Source: UTCFX2 sp963827155
GTDB taxonomy: Bacteria; Chloroflexota; Anaerolineae; Anaerolineales; UBA4823
Direction of reading: 5' to 3'
Assembly: GCA_963827155.1 (NCBI GenBank)
Contig: CAWGZV010000002.1
Span: 248,001 to 312,000, forward strand
Length of the DNA: 64,000 bases
The stretch's first letter is position 1. Each line of letters begins with the position of its first letter. The translations under genes and the position numbers were made by a program. Positions 1 through 9,915 of this stretch are shown here, piece by piece. The notes under the pieces are model-generated. The model made no database searches. It saw only the letters and a program-made list of their open reading frames with translations, and was not told the DNA's origin.

Positions 1-1
1 T

Positions 2-1201
2 GCCTGGGGTTGGACGAATGCCGGAAACACGCCCTTCCGCCGCTGGAAGCGCGAGACCTACCGAGGCGGCACCACCGACCCGTGCATCGTATCGTGGCCT
101 AAGGGGATCAATGCCCGCGGAGAGGTGCGGATGCATTATGCGCACGCCATCGATCTGGTGCCGACGGTGCTGGAAGCGCTGGGTGTCGAAGCGCCATTGA
201 GCATCCGGGGGGTGACCCAGGCCCCGATCGACGGGATCAGCTTTGCCCACACCTTCAACCTGGCGGAAGCGCCGAGCAACCACCACACCCAGTACTTCGA
301 GATGTTCGGGCACCGCGCCATCTACCACGACGGCTGGCGGGCAGTCTGCCCGTGGCCGGGGCCGAGCTTCACCGAGGCTGCGAAGAAGGGCCGCCAGTTC
401 GGCTCGCCGATCCCCAACGAAGTGCTGGTGGATATCGAGACCCACGACTGGGAGCTGTACCACATCGATGAGGACTACTCCGAAACCCACAACCTGGCCG
501 CCGAGCGCCGCGACAAGCTGATCGAAATGATCGGGCGCTGGTGGGCTGAAGCGGGTAAATACCAGGTGCTGCCAATCGACGGCGACGTCCGCAGCCGCCT
601 CGTGGTGGAACGCCCGACGATTTCCAAGCCGAGGAATAAGATCGTCCTTTACCCGGGCGGGTCGTCGATCCCCTTCGCTGCCACACCAAAGCTTTACAAC
701 CGGCCGTGGAGCATCACGGCGGATGTGGAGATTCCGCAGGGAGGCGCAGAGGGGGTTCTGTTGGCCCAGGGAGGTCGCACCGGTGGTTACGTCTTCTTCG
801 TCAAGGACCAGAAACTCCACTTCCTTTATAACTTCATTGGCCGGGATAAGTTCTGGCTGCATTCCAATGAAGGGATACCTGAGGGTAAAGTCGAGCTGCG
901 CTATGAGTTCGAGCCGACTGGAAAGCCCGATCCGGCAAATGGACTCGGAGTGCCGGCGCGCGGCCAGTTGTACATCAACCGTAAGCTGGTAGGCAGCGTC
1001 GAAATGCCCTATTCAATCCTGTTCATGTTCGGAACGCAAGGTCTTTCTTGCGGCTATGACGCCGGAGACCCGGCCGCACCGGAGGAATACAGCGGTGAGT
1101 TCCGCTTCACCGGAACCATCAAGCGCGTCACGGTGGATCTGTCCGGCGAGCTGATCCCGGACAGTGAAGCTGAAATGAAGATCGCCATGATGCGGCAGTA
1201 A
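2..1201 (+). CDS. Arylsulfatase, C-terminal part (5' end outside window)
   Basis: The open frame runs in from base 2, so the ATG at 125 is internal. The first residues (GGTTDPCIVSWPKG, then HAIDLVPTVLEALG) are typical of the C-terminal half of type I arylsulfatases, which hydrolyse sulfate esters. The N-terminal half, with the Cys/Ser-x-Pro-x-Arg motif that becomes formylglycine, lies outside the window, so the maturation type cannot be read. The last 200 or so residues form a beta-rich region common in the arylsulfatase family. The frameshifted radical SAM gene at 7936-9329 resembles anaerobic sulfatase maturases and could serve this enzyme; that link is inference. Confidence 0.85.
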   Translation, partial: AWGWTNAGNTPFRRWKRETYRGGTTDPCIVSWPKGINARGEVRMHYAHAIDLVPTVLEALGVEAPLSIRGVTQAPIDGISFAHTFNLAEAPSNHHTQYFEMFGHRAIYHDGWRAVCPWPGPSFTEAAKKGRQFGSPIPNEVLVDIETHDWELYHIDEDYSETHNLAAERRDKLIEMIGRWWAEAGKYQVLPIDGDVRSRLVVERPTISKPRNKIVLYPGGSSIPFAATPKLYNRPWSITADVEIPQGGAEGVLLAQGGRTGGYVFFVKDQKLHFLYNFIGRDKFWLHSNEGIPEGKVELRYEFEPTGKPDPANGLGVPARGQLYINRKLVGSVEMPYSILFMFGTQGLSCGYDAGDPAAPEEYSGEFRFTGTIKRVTVDLSGELIPDSEAEMKIAMMRQ

Positions 1202-1315
1202 AGCTGATTTCACTGCTGAGATAAGGGCAGCGCCGGTCGCAATTGTCAGCTCTGGTAAAAGTGAAGGCCGCGCTGCCCTCTTAGCAAACGAAATCATCTA
1301 TCGATAGGAGTCGAT

Positions 1316-2728
1316 ATGTCCGAAGAAAGCTTACCTAAGTTGACAAAAGCTCCAATCCCAGTGCAGACCCATACTCTGCGGATGGAGGAGCGCATCGCGA
1401 AAGGGAAAGCTTTGCGAGATATTGCCTCACGCAAAGCTCAAAGTGAATGGAAACCTCCCGCCGATCGCCTCGATCCGGTCGACATCTTGATCGAGAACAG
1501 CAAAGGTCGTATGAAAGAGCTGCTTCCCATCCGATACGCCAGGATGATGGTGACCCCATTTACTTTCTACCGCGGCGCAGCGGCTATTATGGCGTATGAC
1601 CTCTCGCATACACCCTCGACTAGCCTTACCCTTCTTGCCGACGGCGACTGCCATCTGCTGAACTTTGGCGGTTTCGCTACTGCCGAGCGGAAGCTCATCT
1701 TTGATGTCAATGACTTCGATGAAGTATCGCTCGCCCCCTGGGAGTGGGATGTCAAACGGCTGGTCGCCAGCTTTTACATCGCCGGGCAATCCAACGGCTT
1801 CGACCCGGTTGACAGCCAGGAAGCTGCCTTCCTGGCTGCGCAAGCTTACCGCCAGCGTATGGCGGAATATGCCGGGATGCCTACTCTCAATGTGTGGAAC
1901 GATGTATTCGACCTCGGCGAGATCATTGAAAATTTGGCCGATAAGGATATGAAACGCTTTTACACAAAAAAACTGACGGGAGCCACAGAACAGAGCGCAC
2001 ACGAGAAAGAGTTTGCCAAGCTGACTTTTACTGCCGGTGACACGCCGCGCATTCTTGACCAACCGCCGCTGATCTTCCACTATGGAGATAAAAGGGATCA
2101 AGAACTCTACAATATCGCCGTCAATACTATGAAAGCCTATCGGAAGAACATCTCGCTGGGAGTAAGCTTGCTGCTGGATCGCTTCGAGGTAGTAGACGTC
2201 GCCTTCAAGGTGGTGGGCGTCGGAAGTGTGGGCACAATTTGCGGCATTATCTTGATGATGTCAGGCAGAGGCGATCCGCTTTTCCTGCAATTCAAGCAGG
2301 CACGTCAATCTGTGTTGGAACCGTATTGCGGCGCCAGTCCGTGGGAACATGCCGGACAGCGAGTTGTTGTGGGGCAGCGCGCCATGCAGGCAGCCGGGGA
2401 CATGTTCCTGGGATGGACGACGAGTACAGGCAAGGCGAAAACTCAACTTTATATTCGCCAGCTCAGCGATGCCAAGATCAAGCCTGTGATCGAGATCATG
2501 AAACAGGTCAATCTCAAAAACTACGCCGGTTTGTGCGGCAAGGTTCTGGCACGGGCGCATGCTCGCACAGTCGATCCGGTTGTTATGACCGGCTACTTGG
2601 GCAAGAGCACAGCTTTCGAGGATGCATTGGCTGATTTCGGCGTCGCTTATGCGAAACAGAATGAGCTCGATCATGCCGCCCTGGTCGCGGCGGTGCGCAG
2701 CGGAAGGATAGAGGCGCATTCAGAATAA
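1316..2728 (+). CDS. DUF2252 family protein
   Basis: This 470-residue protein matches the DUF2252 family in length and motifs. Residues around 105-135 carry DGDCHLLNFGG followed by LIFDVNDFDE and then APWEWDVKRL, the family's most conserved block. These motifs recall the catalytic and metal-binding loops of aminoglycoside-phosphotransferase-like kinases, so a kinase-like fold is plausible, but no substrate is known. The start at 1316 follows a TAGGAG ribosome site at the right distance. It stands alone between the sulfatase and the channel operon, on the same strand. No signal peptide or membrane segment is evident, so it is probably cytoplasmic. Confidence 0.8.
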   Translation: MSEESLPKLTKAPIPVQTHTLRMEERIAKGKALRDIASRKAQSEWKPPADRLDPVDILIENSKGRMKELLPIRYARMMVTPFTFYRGAAAIMAYDLSHTPSTSLTLLADGDCHLLNFGGFATAERKLIFDVNDFDEVSLAPWEWDVKRLVASFYIAGQSNGFDPVDSQEAAFLAAQAYRQRMAEYAGMPTLNVWNDVFDLGEIIENLADKDMKRFYTKKLTGATEQSAHEKEFAKLTFTAGDTPRILDQPPLIFHYGDKRDQELYNIAVNTMKAYRKNISLGVSLLLDRFEVVDVAFKVVGVGSVGTICGIILMMSGRGDPLFLQFKQARQSVLEPYCGASPWEHAGQRVVVGQRAMQAAGDMFLGWTTSTGKAKTQLYIRQLSDAKIKPVIEIMKQVNLKNYAGLCGKVLARAHARTVDPVVMTGYLGKSTAFEDALADFGVAYAKQNELDHAALVAAVRSGRIEAHSE

Positions 2729-2849
2729 ACCTGGCTCATCTTCGCTGAGGTGATTATACAAGCCTGCCCTGGGCTTTACCTGCGGTAGGATCTTACAATT
2801 CGTCAAAGTTACCAGTGCAGCTTGAAGAGCATCAAGAAAGAGGTGGCAT

Positions 2850-3677
2850 ATGACACAAGGGACCGTTTCATCCCCTCACGTGCACAGCAATGCCTACAAC
2901 ATTTTTATCCTGGTCCTGACTGTCCTATCCCTGGCAGTGATGGTGGTGCTGCTGCTACCTCTATCTGAGGAAACCCTCAAGCTGCTGTCCGTTTATGACA
3001 ACTTGATCTGCGTCATTTTCCTGATCGACTTTTTCTACAACCTGAGCAAGTCTCCTAAGAAATCCGATTACTTTATCGGGCAGCGCGGCTGGCTTGACCT
3101 GCTCGGCTCAATCCCTTCGTTAGGGCTGCTGACAAATGTAGGTAAATTTGCCGGCCTCTTCCGCCTGGCCCGCCTAAGCCGGCTGGCGCGAATCACCCGC
3201 CTGCTGCGCGGGGAGAACAAAAAGGCGCTGGTGAAGGATGTGCTCGAAAACCGGAGCCGGTATGCGGGGTTTATCACGATCCTGCTGACGATCCTGGTAC
3301 TGACGGTTGCCAGTACACTCGTGCTCCAGTTTGAGAGCCAATCGCCGGAAGCGAAGATCCTCACCGGAAATGATGCATTCTGGTATTCATTGGTGACCAT
3401 CACCACGGTGGGATACGGCGACTACTACCCGGTGACGGCAGGGGGTCGGATTACGGCGATGTTCATCATGTTTGCGGGGGTCGGGATCATCGGCGCCCTC
3501 GCCAGCATCCTAGCCAGCCTGCTGGTCGGGACTTCTGCCCCTGAAGAAGAGGAAGAGCCTGGTACGCTGCAAGCAACGACTGTCGAACAGGAGCTCGCAA
3601 TGGTCAAGAATGAGCTGGCTGCTCTGCGCCAGCTCATGGAAAAGATAGCTACAGAAAATGAAAGGAGAATGCAATGA
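2850..3677 (+). CDS. Voltage-gated-type potassium channel (copy 1)
   Basis: This is a six-transmembrane cation channel of 275 residues. An Arg-rich S4-like helix (LFRLARLSRLARITRLLRG) precedes two further hydrophobic segments that flank the potassium selectivity filter TTVGYGDYYP. The tail is acidic and then heptad-rich (VEQELAMVKNELAALRQLMEK), probably a coiled coil for tetramer assembly. An AGAGG ribosome site precedes the ATG. The stop overlaps the ClC start by four bases (ATGA), indicating translational coupling. Copy 2 at 19454-20267 encodes an essentially identical protein over about 235 residues. Ion selectivity is inferred from the filter; the gating signal is unknown. Confidence 0.9.
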   Translation: MTQGTVSSPHVHSNAYNIFILVLTVLSLAVMVVLLLPLSEETLKLLSVYDNLICVIFLIDFFYNLSKSPKKSDYFIGQRGWLDLLGSIPSLGLLTNVGKFAGLFRLARLSRLARITRLLRGENKKALVKDVLENRSRYAGFITILLTILVLTVASTLVLQFESQSPEAKILTGNDAFWYSLVTITTVGYGDYYPVTAGGRITAMFIMFAGVGIIGALASILASLLVGTSAPEEEEEPGTLQATTVEQELAMVKNELAALRQLMEKIATENERRMQ

Positions 3678-4961
3678 TCGACCCGCAAGCAAAGCCTAAA
3701 TCCTATTTTCGATTAATGCTCCTGGTTGCCATTTTGGGGGTTATCAGCGCAGTGATCACCTTTGTTTTTATGGCTCTCGTTCATGAGGGCACGAATCTAA
3801 TTTGGGAGCAAACCGCCCAGCTGGTGGGTATTTCAATGCCGCTGTTTACCATCCTGGTTTGCACCCTCGGCGGTCTGCTGGTCGGGCTGCTGGTGAAGCT
3901 CTTTGGCGATCACAGCGGCATATTTGCCGAAGTGATGCGCGAATTTGGCAAGACTGGGCGCTTCGACTATCGCAACGCTCCTGGGATCGTGATTACCGCC
4001 TTTTTCTCCCTCATTTCTGGCGCCAGCCTGGGACCCGAAGCGCCTTTGGCAGACGCCTGCGGTGGGATCGGGACCTGGGCTTCGGACCGGCTCAAGCTGG
4101 ATGAGCAGGAAACCCGCACGATGGGCTATTCGGGCGTCAGCGGGATGCTGGCAGCCTTTATCACCAATCCATTTGGCGGGGCGCTGCTGGGTTTGGAGTC
4201 TGCCCAAGGTGGGACAAGCGGAAAACAGACTTATTTCTGGGTGCTGTTTCCCAGCCTGCTGGCCTCAGCCGTGTCCACGGTGGTCTTCGTTTTGCTCAGC
4301 GGGGTATTCTTCGAGACGCTGTATGTATTCCCCGACTATGCACCCAAGGTGAACCATATCTTTTACGCCGTACCGTTGGGTCATGGTCGGTGGGGTGGTC
4401 GGCCTGCTGTTCATGGTCGCACTCAGCCGCCTGCAGCAGGTCTTTCAGGCAATGAAGGGGAGAGTGGTGCTGCGCGGGGTGATCGGTGGGCTGGGAATGG
4501 GGATCATTGGCGCTCTCCTGCCGCTGACGCTGTTCTCGGGCGAGTCAGAAACCGCCGACCTGATCGCCCATGCGGCGGAGATCGGCGTGGTGATGCTGAT
4601 CGTGTTAGGGCTGTCCAAGCTGTTCGCAACGTCATTGCTGCTCGCGACGGGCTGGAAAGGCGGCTATATTTTCCCGATCATGTTCGCCAGCGTCGCTCTG
4701 GGTCTGGCATTGGATCTTCTGTTTCCTGGGATACCGGTGGCGGTCTGCGTTGCTGCGACGATGGCGGGTGCGCTTGTCGCTGCCCTGAGGTCTCCGCTGT
4801 TTGCGGCGCTCTTTACACTGGTGTTGGTGCAAAAAGAGACTGCGGCCGTGGTTGCGGTTGCCGTAGTAGTCAGCGCTTTGCTGACTGCGGTATTGGCAAT
4901 GCTTCAAGCCCGGCGTGAAGCCGGCGAGGCGAGCCAAGATTTGAAAGAAGCTGAATCTTAA
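3674..4961 (+). CDS. ClC-family chloride channel/antiporter (frameshifted)
   Basis: The first frame (3674 to about 4380) gives a multi-spanning membrane protein with the ClC signature GASLGPEAPLADACGG. It then runs into nonsense, while the next frame continues the family from MVGGVVGLLFMV through GWKGGYIFPIMFAS to the stop at 4961. Restoring one base near 4378-4382 rejoins both halves into a protein of about 430 residues, the normal size for a core ClC without CBS domains. The start overlaps the upstream channel stop, and 19 bases separate it from the SulP gene. As written the gene is broken. A single lesion could be a sequencing error. A far more decayed relative lies at 20264-21579. Confidence 0.82.
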
Positions 4962-4980
4962 GAGTAACAGGAGAAACGAA

Positions 4981-6728
4981 ATGGCTACCCAACCCATTGA
5001 AACCGCAAATACCTCTGGTGGCTTATCCCGGTTGATCCCCATCCTGTCCTGGCTGCCAGGCTATAACATGGCCTGGTTGGCTGGTGATATCTTCGCAGGT
5101 TTGACCTTATGGGGATTGGTAGTCCCCCAGGGTATGGCATATGCCGGGATTGCTGGTCTGCCTCCTCAATTTGGCTTGTACACGCTGGTCGCCTCCATGC
5201 TGGTCTACGCTTTGTTCGGTTCCTCCCGACACCTGTCGGTCGGGGCAACCTCCGCCAGCGCAGCCTTGATCGCCTCGACCGTTATTGCCGTCGGAGCAAC
5301 CGCCGCGGATATGACAACGTATTCTGCCTATGCTGTCGCTTTGGTTATTGTAGTTGGGATTGTTTTCCTTTTAGCGGGATTAGCGCGCCTGGGTTGGGTT
5401 ACCCAGTTCTTGTCAAAGCCGGTCATGGACGGCTTTGTTGTCGGACTCGCGATCTTCGTTGCCGTAGGGCAGCTGAATAAATTGTTTGGCGTAGAAAAAG
5501 GAGAAGGGAACACCTTCCAAAAATTTTTCGCCATCATCAAACAGCTCCCCGAGGCCAACTGGGTGACGTTTGCAGTGGGCGCAGGAGCATTGGCGCTGCT
5601 GTTTTTGCTCCGCGCTGGAATAAGAAGATTCCGGCTGGTCTGGTGGTCCTGTTCGGATCCATTATTGTGAGCGTAGTCTTGCAGCTCAATGCATTGTATG
5701 GGGTAGATGTAGCGGGAGAACTTCCGCAGGGGCTGCCATCTATTGCACTGCCTCAAGTTCCATTTACAGTTTACATGGCTATGATCCTGCCGGCGATCGG
5801 GATCTTTTTACTAGGCTACAGCGAGGCGTTGGGTGTGGCGCGGGAGTTCGCCGATAAACACGGCTATGAAGTCGATCCCGACCAGGAGCTGAAAGCTCAT
5901 GCATTTGTCAACATTGCCAGCGGTCTGGTCGGCGGAATGATCGCTACCGGCGGGATGTCTGCCTCTGCGGTGAAGGAAGGGGCGGGTGCGCGTACCCAAA
6001 TTGCAAATCTCGTTGCCTGGGGAGTGACCATAATCACCCTGCTGTTTCTCACCCCCCTGTTCACCAACCTGCCCGAAGCTGTGCTGGCCGCGCTGATCAT
6101 CCATGCCGTTTCACATATCCTTACCTCCCGAAAACTGGTAAAGATTCAACACGTTTCGCCGACGGAAGCCTGGTTGGGGCTGATTACTCTGCTGGGTGTG
6201 CTGTTCATCGATGTCCTGGAAGGTATGCTCATCGGTCTGGTCGCTTCTGTGCTCTTGATCCTTTACCAGTCCAGCCGGCCGCACCTGGCTTCGCTTGGCC
6301 GCATCCCTGGATCTCCCGGCGCTTATTCCGATTTGAAGCGGCATCACGAAAACATTCCGGTTCCCGGAGTTTTGATCGTGCGCCTGGATGCGCCGATGTA
6401 TTATGCCAACGCATTGACCGTCCGAGAGAGGATGAAAGCCTTGCTCGCTGAAACTCAACCGTCTCCCCGGGCTGTATTATTGGATTCAGCCGGGCAGGAT
6501 TCCTTAGATATCACCAGCGCTGATGTGCTGAAAGGGCTTTTTTCTGAGCTGAAATCTAAAGGTATCGAGATCTATGTGGCTGAGCTGCATGGACCTGTGC
6601 GTGAATTCAGCCAGCGGACAGGGCTGTTTGAGATGATCGGCGAAGACCATGTCTTCCCAACTGTTGAAGCTGCTGTAAAATTTATCGAGCTTCGTCAAGA
6701 TACGGCGGCAAGCAATCCACAGGTGTGA
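4981..6728 (+). CDS. SulP-family anion permease with STAS domain (frameshifted, copy 1)
   Basis: This is a SulP/SLC26-type transporter with a C-terminal STAS domain, about 582 residues when repaired. The N-terminal part (LWGLVVPQGMAYAGIAGLPP) is the SulP hallmark; the STAS part includes VLLDSAGQDSLDITSADVLKGL. Around 5605-5610 the sequence reads ttgctccgcgctgg where copy 2 at 22430 has ttgatgccgcgctgg, so one base is missing here and the frame shifts. The substrate cannot be read: SulP proteins move sulfate, bicarbonate, other anions or dicarboxylates. It follows ClC by 19 bases and precedes the AI-2E-family gene by 38, so the four membrane genes are probably one transcript. Confidence 0.88.
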
Positions 6729-6766
6729 GGGCAGCCTGAACCGACAATCAAATTGGAGGAAATCAA

Positions 6767-7882
6767 ATGAATAATCTATCTGGTCGCCTGGTGGTTTACC
6801 TGGTTGGGGGAGCTGCGATTTTCGTTATTTTGTTCGGGATTCGCGGTTCAGCCTCCATAATCAATCCAATCTTATTGGCAGCCGTGATCACGATCACAGT
6901 CCTGCCAATCCCCAGCCGTTTGACAAAGCGAGGCATGCCAGGCTGGCTGGCGCTGGTGCTGAGCATCTTAATGGTCGTCGTACTCCTTGGCCTGGTCATC
7001 GCCACAGTATTTTTCTCCATAACCAAACTGACGACTGAGCTTCCAACATATATGGCGAGTGCTTCCCAGCAAGCCAGCGAAGACCTCTCCACGACCACGG
7101 ACTCGGAAACGAGCACAGATATTGAATATGTGACTACCTCCACAGGTGCAATTGCGCAGAGCGCGCTCTCGGCTGTCGTTGACATGCTGGTCCAATTCGG
7201 GTTAGCGCTGGCAATCTTCTTCTTTATGATCAGTGCTGCGCTGGCGCTGCCTGCGCCCTCTCGTCTGGGGCTTGATCCAAATAATTCGATTATTGGACGA
7301 GTGTCGTCGCTCACCGAAGATGTGCGCAAATACATGACTGTCCTGACCGGGGTCAACTTTTTGGTCGGGTTGGGCGATGCCGTTTTTCTCTGGTTCCTTG
7401 GTGTGGATTATGCCTTACTGTGGGGGATGCTTGCCTGGTTCATGGGGTACATCCCCTCAATCGGCTTTATGATCGCCCTGGTCCCGCCGGTGCTGATGGC
7501 GTATGCGCAGTACGGCTTACAAACTGCGTTGATTGTACTTGTCGGCTATATCGTAATCAACGGAGGGGTGCAGAATTTTTACCAGCCGAAAGTCATGGGA
7601 GACCGGTTGAAGATCTCCCCCGTGGTGGTTTTTGTCGGATTGTTCATCTGGGGATACTTGTTAGGGGGGATCGGCGCTATCCTGGCTGTGCCGATGACTT
7701 TATTGGTTTTGATCATCATGGAAAACTTCGAGGGCACTCGCTCGCTCGCAATCCTGATGCGCTACACAGGAGAGCACCACAAAGAGGAAAGGAAGGCGGC
7801 GGAAAAAGATATGAAAGGCTTGTGGGGAAAAATGAAGGGGACATTCAGCTCCGGCGAGAAGTCAGATCACGTTGGGGATTAA
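6767..7882 (+). CDS. AI-2E-family transporter (PerM/YdiK type), copy 1
   Basis: The 371-residue protein has about eight hydrophobic segments and the family's conserved C-terminal region (NFYQPKVMGDRLKISPVVVFVGLFIWG, then GAILAVPMTLLV). The family name comes from TqsA, but members also include sodium/proton antiporters and proteins of unknown substrate, so autoinducer export should not be assumed. A strong GGAGG site precedes the start. It is the last of four packed membrane genes. Copy 2 at 23597-24712 occupies the same place after SulP copy 2 and shares long near-identical stretches. The C-terminal 30 residues are polar and charged. Confidence 0.85.
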   Translation: MNNLSGRLVVYLVGGAAIFVILFGIRGSASIINPILLAAVITITVLPIPSRLTKRGMPGWLALVLSILMVVVLLGLVIATVFFSITKLTTELPTYMASASQQASEDLSTTTDSETSTDIEYVTTSTGAIAQSALSAVVDMLVQFGLALAIFFFMISAALALPAPSRLGLDPNNSIIGRVSSLTEDVRKYMTVLTGVNFLVGLGDAVFLWFLGVDYALLWGMLAWFMGYIPSIGFMIALVPPVLMAYAQYGLQTALIVLVGYIVINGGVQNFYQPKVMGDRLKISPVVVFVGLFIWGYLLGGIGAILAVPMTLLVLIIMENFEGTRSLAILMRYTGEHHKEERKAAEKDMKGLWGKMKGTFSSGEKSDHVGD

Positions 7883-7935
7883 ACTTATACCTTATAAACT
7901 TTAATGGTGCCTGCGATCCGAAAAAACGGAGAAAA

Positions 7936-9329
7936 ATGAAAACCAAGAAACCACCAACCCCGACAACTGTACCGCAAAATCCCCTGGCATTTCACCTTCT
8001 CGCCAAACCCACTGGGGCAGTCTGTAATTTGGACTGCAAGTACTGCTTTTTTCTTTCAAAAGAGATGCTGTATCCCGGCAGCCGGTTCAGGATGGCGGAT
8101 GATCTGCTTGATACTCTACATTCGCCAGCTGCTGGAGGCGCAGCAACTGTCTGAGGTGACGATTGCCTGGCAGGGCGGAGAGCCCACCTTGATGGGTTTG
8201 GATTTCTTCCGGCGCTCGATCGAGCTGGTCGAAAAATACAAGAAACCTTCGCAGTCTGTGATGCACACCATCCAGACCAACGGGACCAAGATCGATGATG
8301 AATTTGCTGCCTTCTTCAAGCAGCATAACTTCCTGGTCGGGCTGAGCCTGGATGGCCCGCAGCCGCTCCATAATGCTTACCGGGTCAACAAGGGCGGTTC
8401 TGGTACCTTCGAGCAGGTCATGCAGCGGCTGGAGTTATCTGCAGAAACACAGCGTCGACGTTAATGTCCTATGTACAGTCCATGCTGCGAACGCCGACCA
8501 ACCGCTGAAAGTCTATCATTTCTTCCGGGATGAGCTGAAAGCGCAGTATATGCAGTTTATCCCGATCATAGAGCGCGCCACCCCCGAGACGCTGCCCATG
8601 GCTAACCAGGGCTGGAGTGAAAGGGCTGGTGGAGACCGCCCACTTTACCGGCAGATCGGCGAGCTGGTCACCGAGCGATCGGTGAAGCCTGAGCAGTACG
8701 GTCGGTTTCTGATCACCATTTTCGACGAGTGGGTCATGCGGGACGTAGGCAAGGTCTTCGTGCAGTCATTTGACGCAGCTCTCGCGAATTGGATTGGCCA
8801 GCCCAGCCTTTGCATCTTTCAACCCACCTGCGGAAACGCCCTGGCACTGGAGCACAACGGCGACCTGTATTCCTGCGATCATTTTGTAGAGCCGGCATTC
8901 CTGTTAGGGAATATTCAGCAGACACACATGATCGATCTGGTCACATCGGAACAGCAGCAGAAATTTGGTCAGGACAAATATGACTCCCTGCCTAAATACT
9001 GCCGGGATTGCGAAGTCCTCTTTGCCTGTTATGGAGAATGCCCACGCAACCGCTTTATCCACACCCCAGATGGGGAGGTTGGATTAAACTATCTATGCGC
9101 CGGGTACAAGCTGTTCTTCAACCACATCAATCATCCAATGCGCCTGATGGCTGAGCTTCTGCGGCGAGGCCGCTATGCTGACGAAGTAATGAACGTCCTG
9201 GCAATGGAAGCGATGCAGAAGATCAAACAAGCGATCTCGAGAGCCCAACCCGACGACCCGTGTCCATGCGGCAGCGGCAAGATCTTCAGGAAGTGTCACG
9301 GTCGGAAGTCAGCTGCGCATGCCGACTGA
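7936..9329 (+). CDS. Radical SAM/SPASM protein, anaerobic sulfatase maturase-like, with SEC-C tail (two frameshifts)
   Basis: Three frames together encode one protein. The first (from 7936, after an ACGGAG site) has the radical SAM cysteine motif CNLDCKYC followed by FFLSKEMLYPGSRFRM, typical of anSME-type enzymes. The second (about 8110-8430) carries WQGGEPTLMG and HTIQTNGT. The third (to 9329) carries the SPASM cysteines (PTCGNALALEHNGDLYSCDHF and YCRDCEVLFACYGECP). The ending DPCPCGSGKIFRKCHG is a SEC-C zinc motif. Small indels near 8115-8125 and 8430-8436 break the frame. Maturases convert Cys or Ser of sulfatases to formylglycine; the sulfatase at the window start is a natural client. 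Whether it is still functional is uncertain. Confidence 0.82.
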
Positions 9330-9378
9330 ACCCATGCGATTGACTTTTGATTGATCGCACAGCATCGACCGTTAGAAC

Positions 9379-9640
9379 ATGACATTGATCAAGATCGATA
9401 AGAAGCTCTGCACATCTGATATGCTGGCATGTTTGACCTTTGCCCAGAATGAATTTCCCAGTCTATGGCACATGCGTTATTTGCGACGGTAAATCCAAAT
9501 CCTAAACGCACGTTGTGGCAGACGAACACCGTTGCCTGGTCCATTAAGGTGTTTACTGTGCAGTCGTGAAATTGCTGCTTCGCGGCTACGAAGATTTTGG
9601 CAGCACCGTAATCGAAGTCCTGCGCAGGAACTCCCAATCC
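9379..9640 (+). pseudogene. Collapsed relic of a SulP gene
   Basis: Short blocks in order match the SulP protein encoded at 26110-27792: a start region (ACATCTGATATGCTGGCA, then TTGACCTTTGCCC), QSMAHALFATVNPNP (compare QSMAHALLAAVNPVF), KRTLWQTNTVAWSI (compare IRTVWNTNTVARTI) and LLLRGYEDFGSTVIEVLRR (compare LLLRGYEDVGSTVTEVLRR). About 1.7 kb has shrunk to some 260 bases through internal deletions, with frameshifts between blocks. It directly abuts the tRNA-His relic at 9647, so it marks the right edge of the left module. Confidence 0.75.
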
Positions 9641-9646
9641 ATTTGA

Positions 9647-9674
9647 GGTGGGTGATGGGGGTCGTACCCACAAC
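9647..9674 (-). repeat. Relic of tRNA-His 3' end (att-like repeat)
   Basis: These 28 bases match 54340-54367, the acceptor and T-arm end of the intact tRNA-His gene, with one mismatch (T for A at 9665). The rest of the tRNA is absent. It has the same orientation as the full gene and as the longer relic at 30420-30468. Such 3'-end copies are what site-specific integration at a tRNA gene leaves at the distal border of an island. Confidence 0.7.
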
Positions 9675-9844
9675 TGCTAGATTTACACGGTTTGCACAAC
9701 TTACCCACGAGAACCGCACTCAGCTCTAAAGGATTATTCGGAGTCTACCATGAGGCTCACTCGACCAATAACTGCAATCCATGATAAGCGGCAAAGAAAT
9801 GATCTGTGAGAAAACCTTCTCAATCTTCACAAAAATTTTTCCAT

Positions 9845-9850
9845 TATAAT
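9845..9850 (+). promoter_or_regulatory. Candidate -10 box upstream of LuxR regulator 1
   Basis: A perfect TATAAT ends 65 bases before the ATG at 9916. The second LuxR gene also has TATAAT (30774-30779) at nearly the same distance, 62 bases before its start. No good -35 box is visible in either, so activator-dependent transcription is possible. Confidence 0.35.
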
Positions 9851-9915
9851 TAATAGACTATGATCTTATCCATTAATGCTGTACGAATTCATTTTTCTTT
9901 CGATTAACAATTGGT

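Noticed and set aside
1427..2101. Antisense frame of 224 codons within the DUF2252 gene
   Set aside because: No ribosome site or recognisable domain; explained as a shadow of the plus-strand gene.
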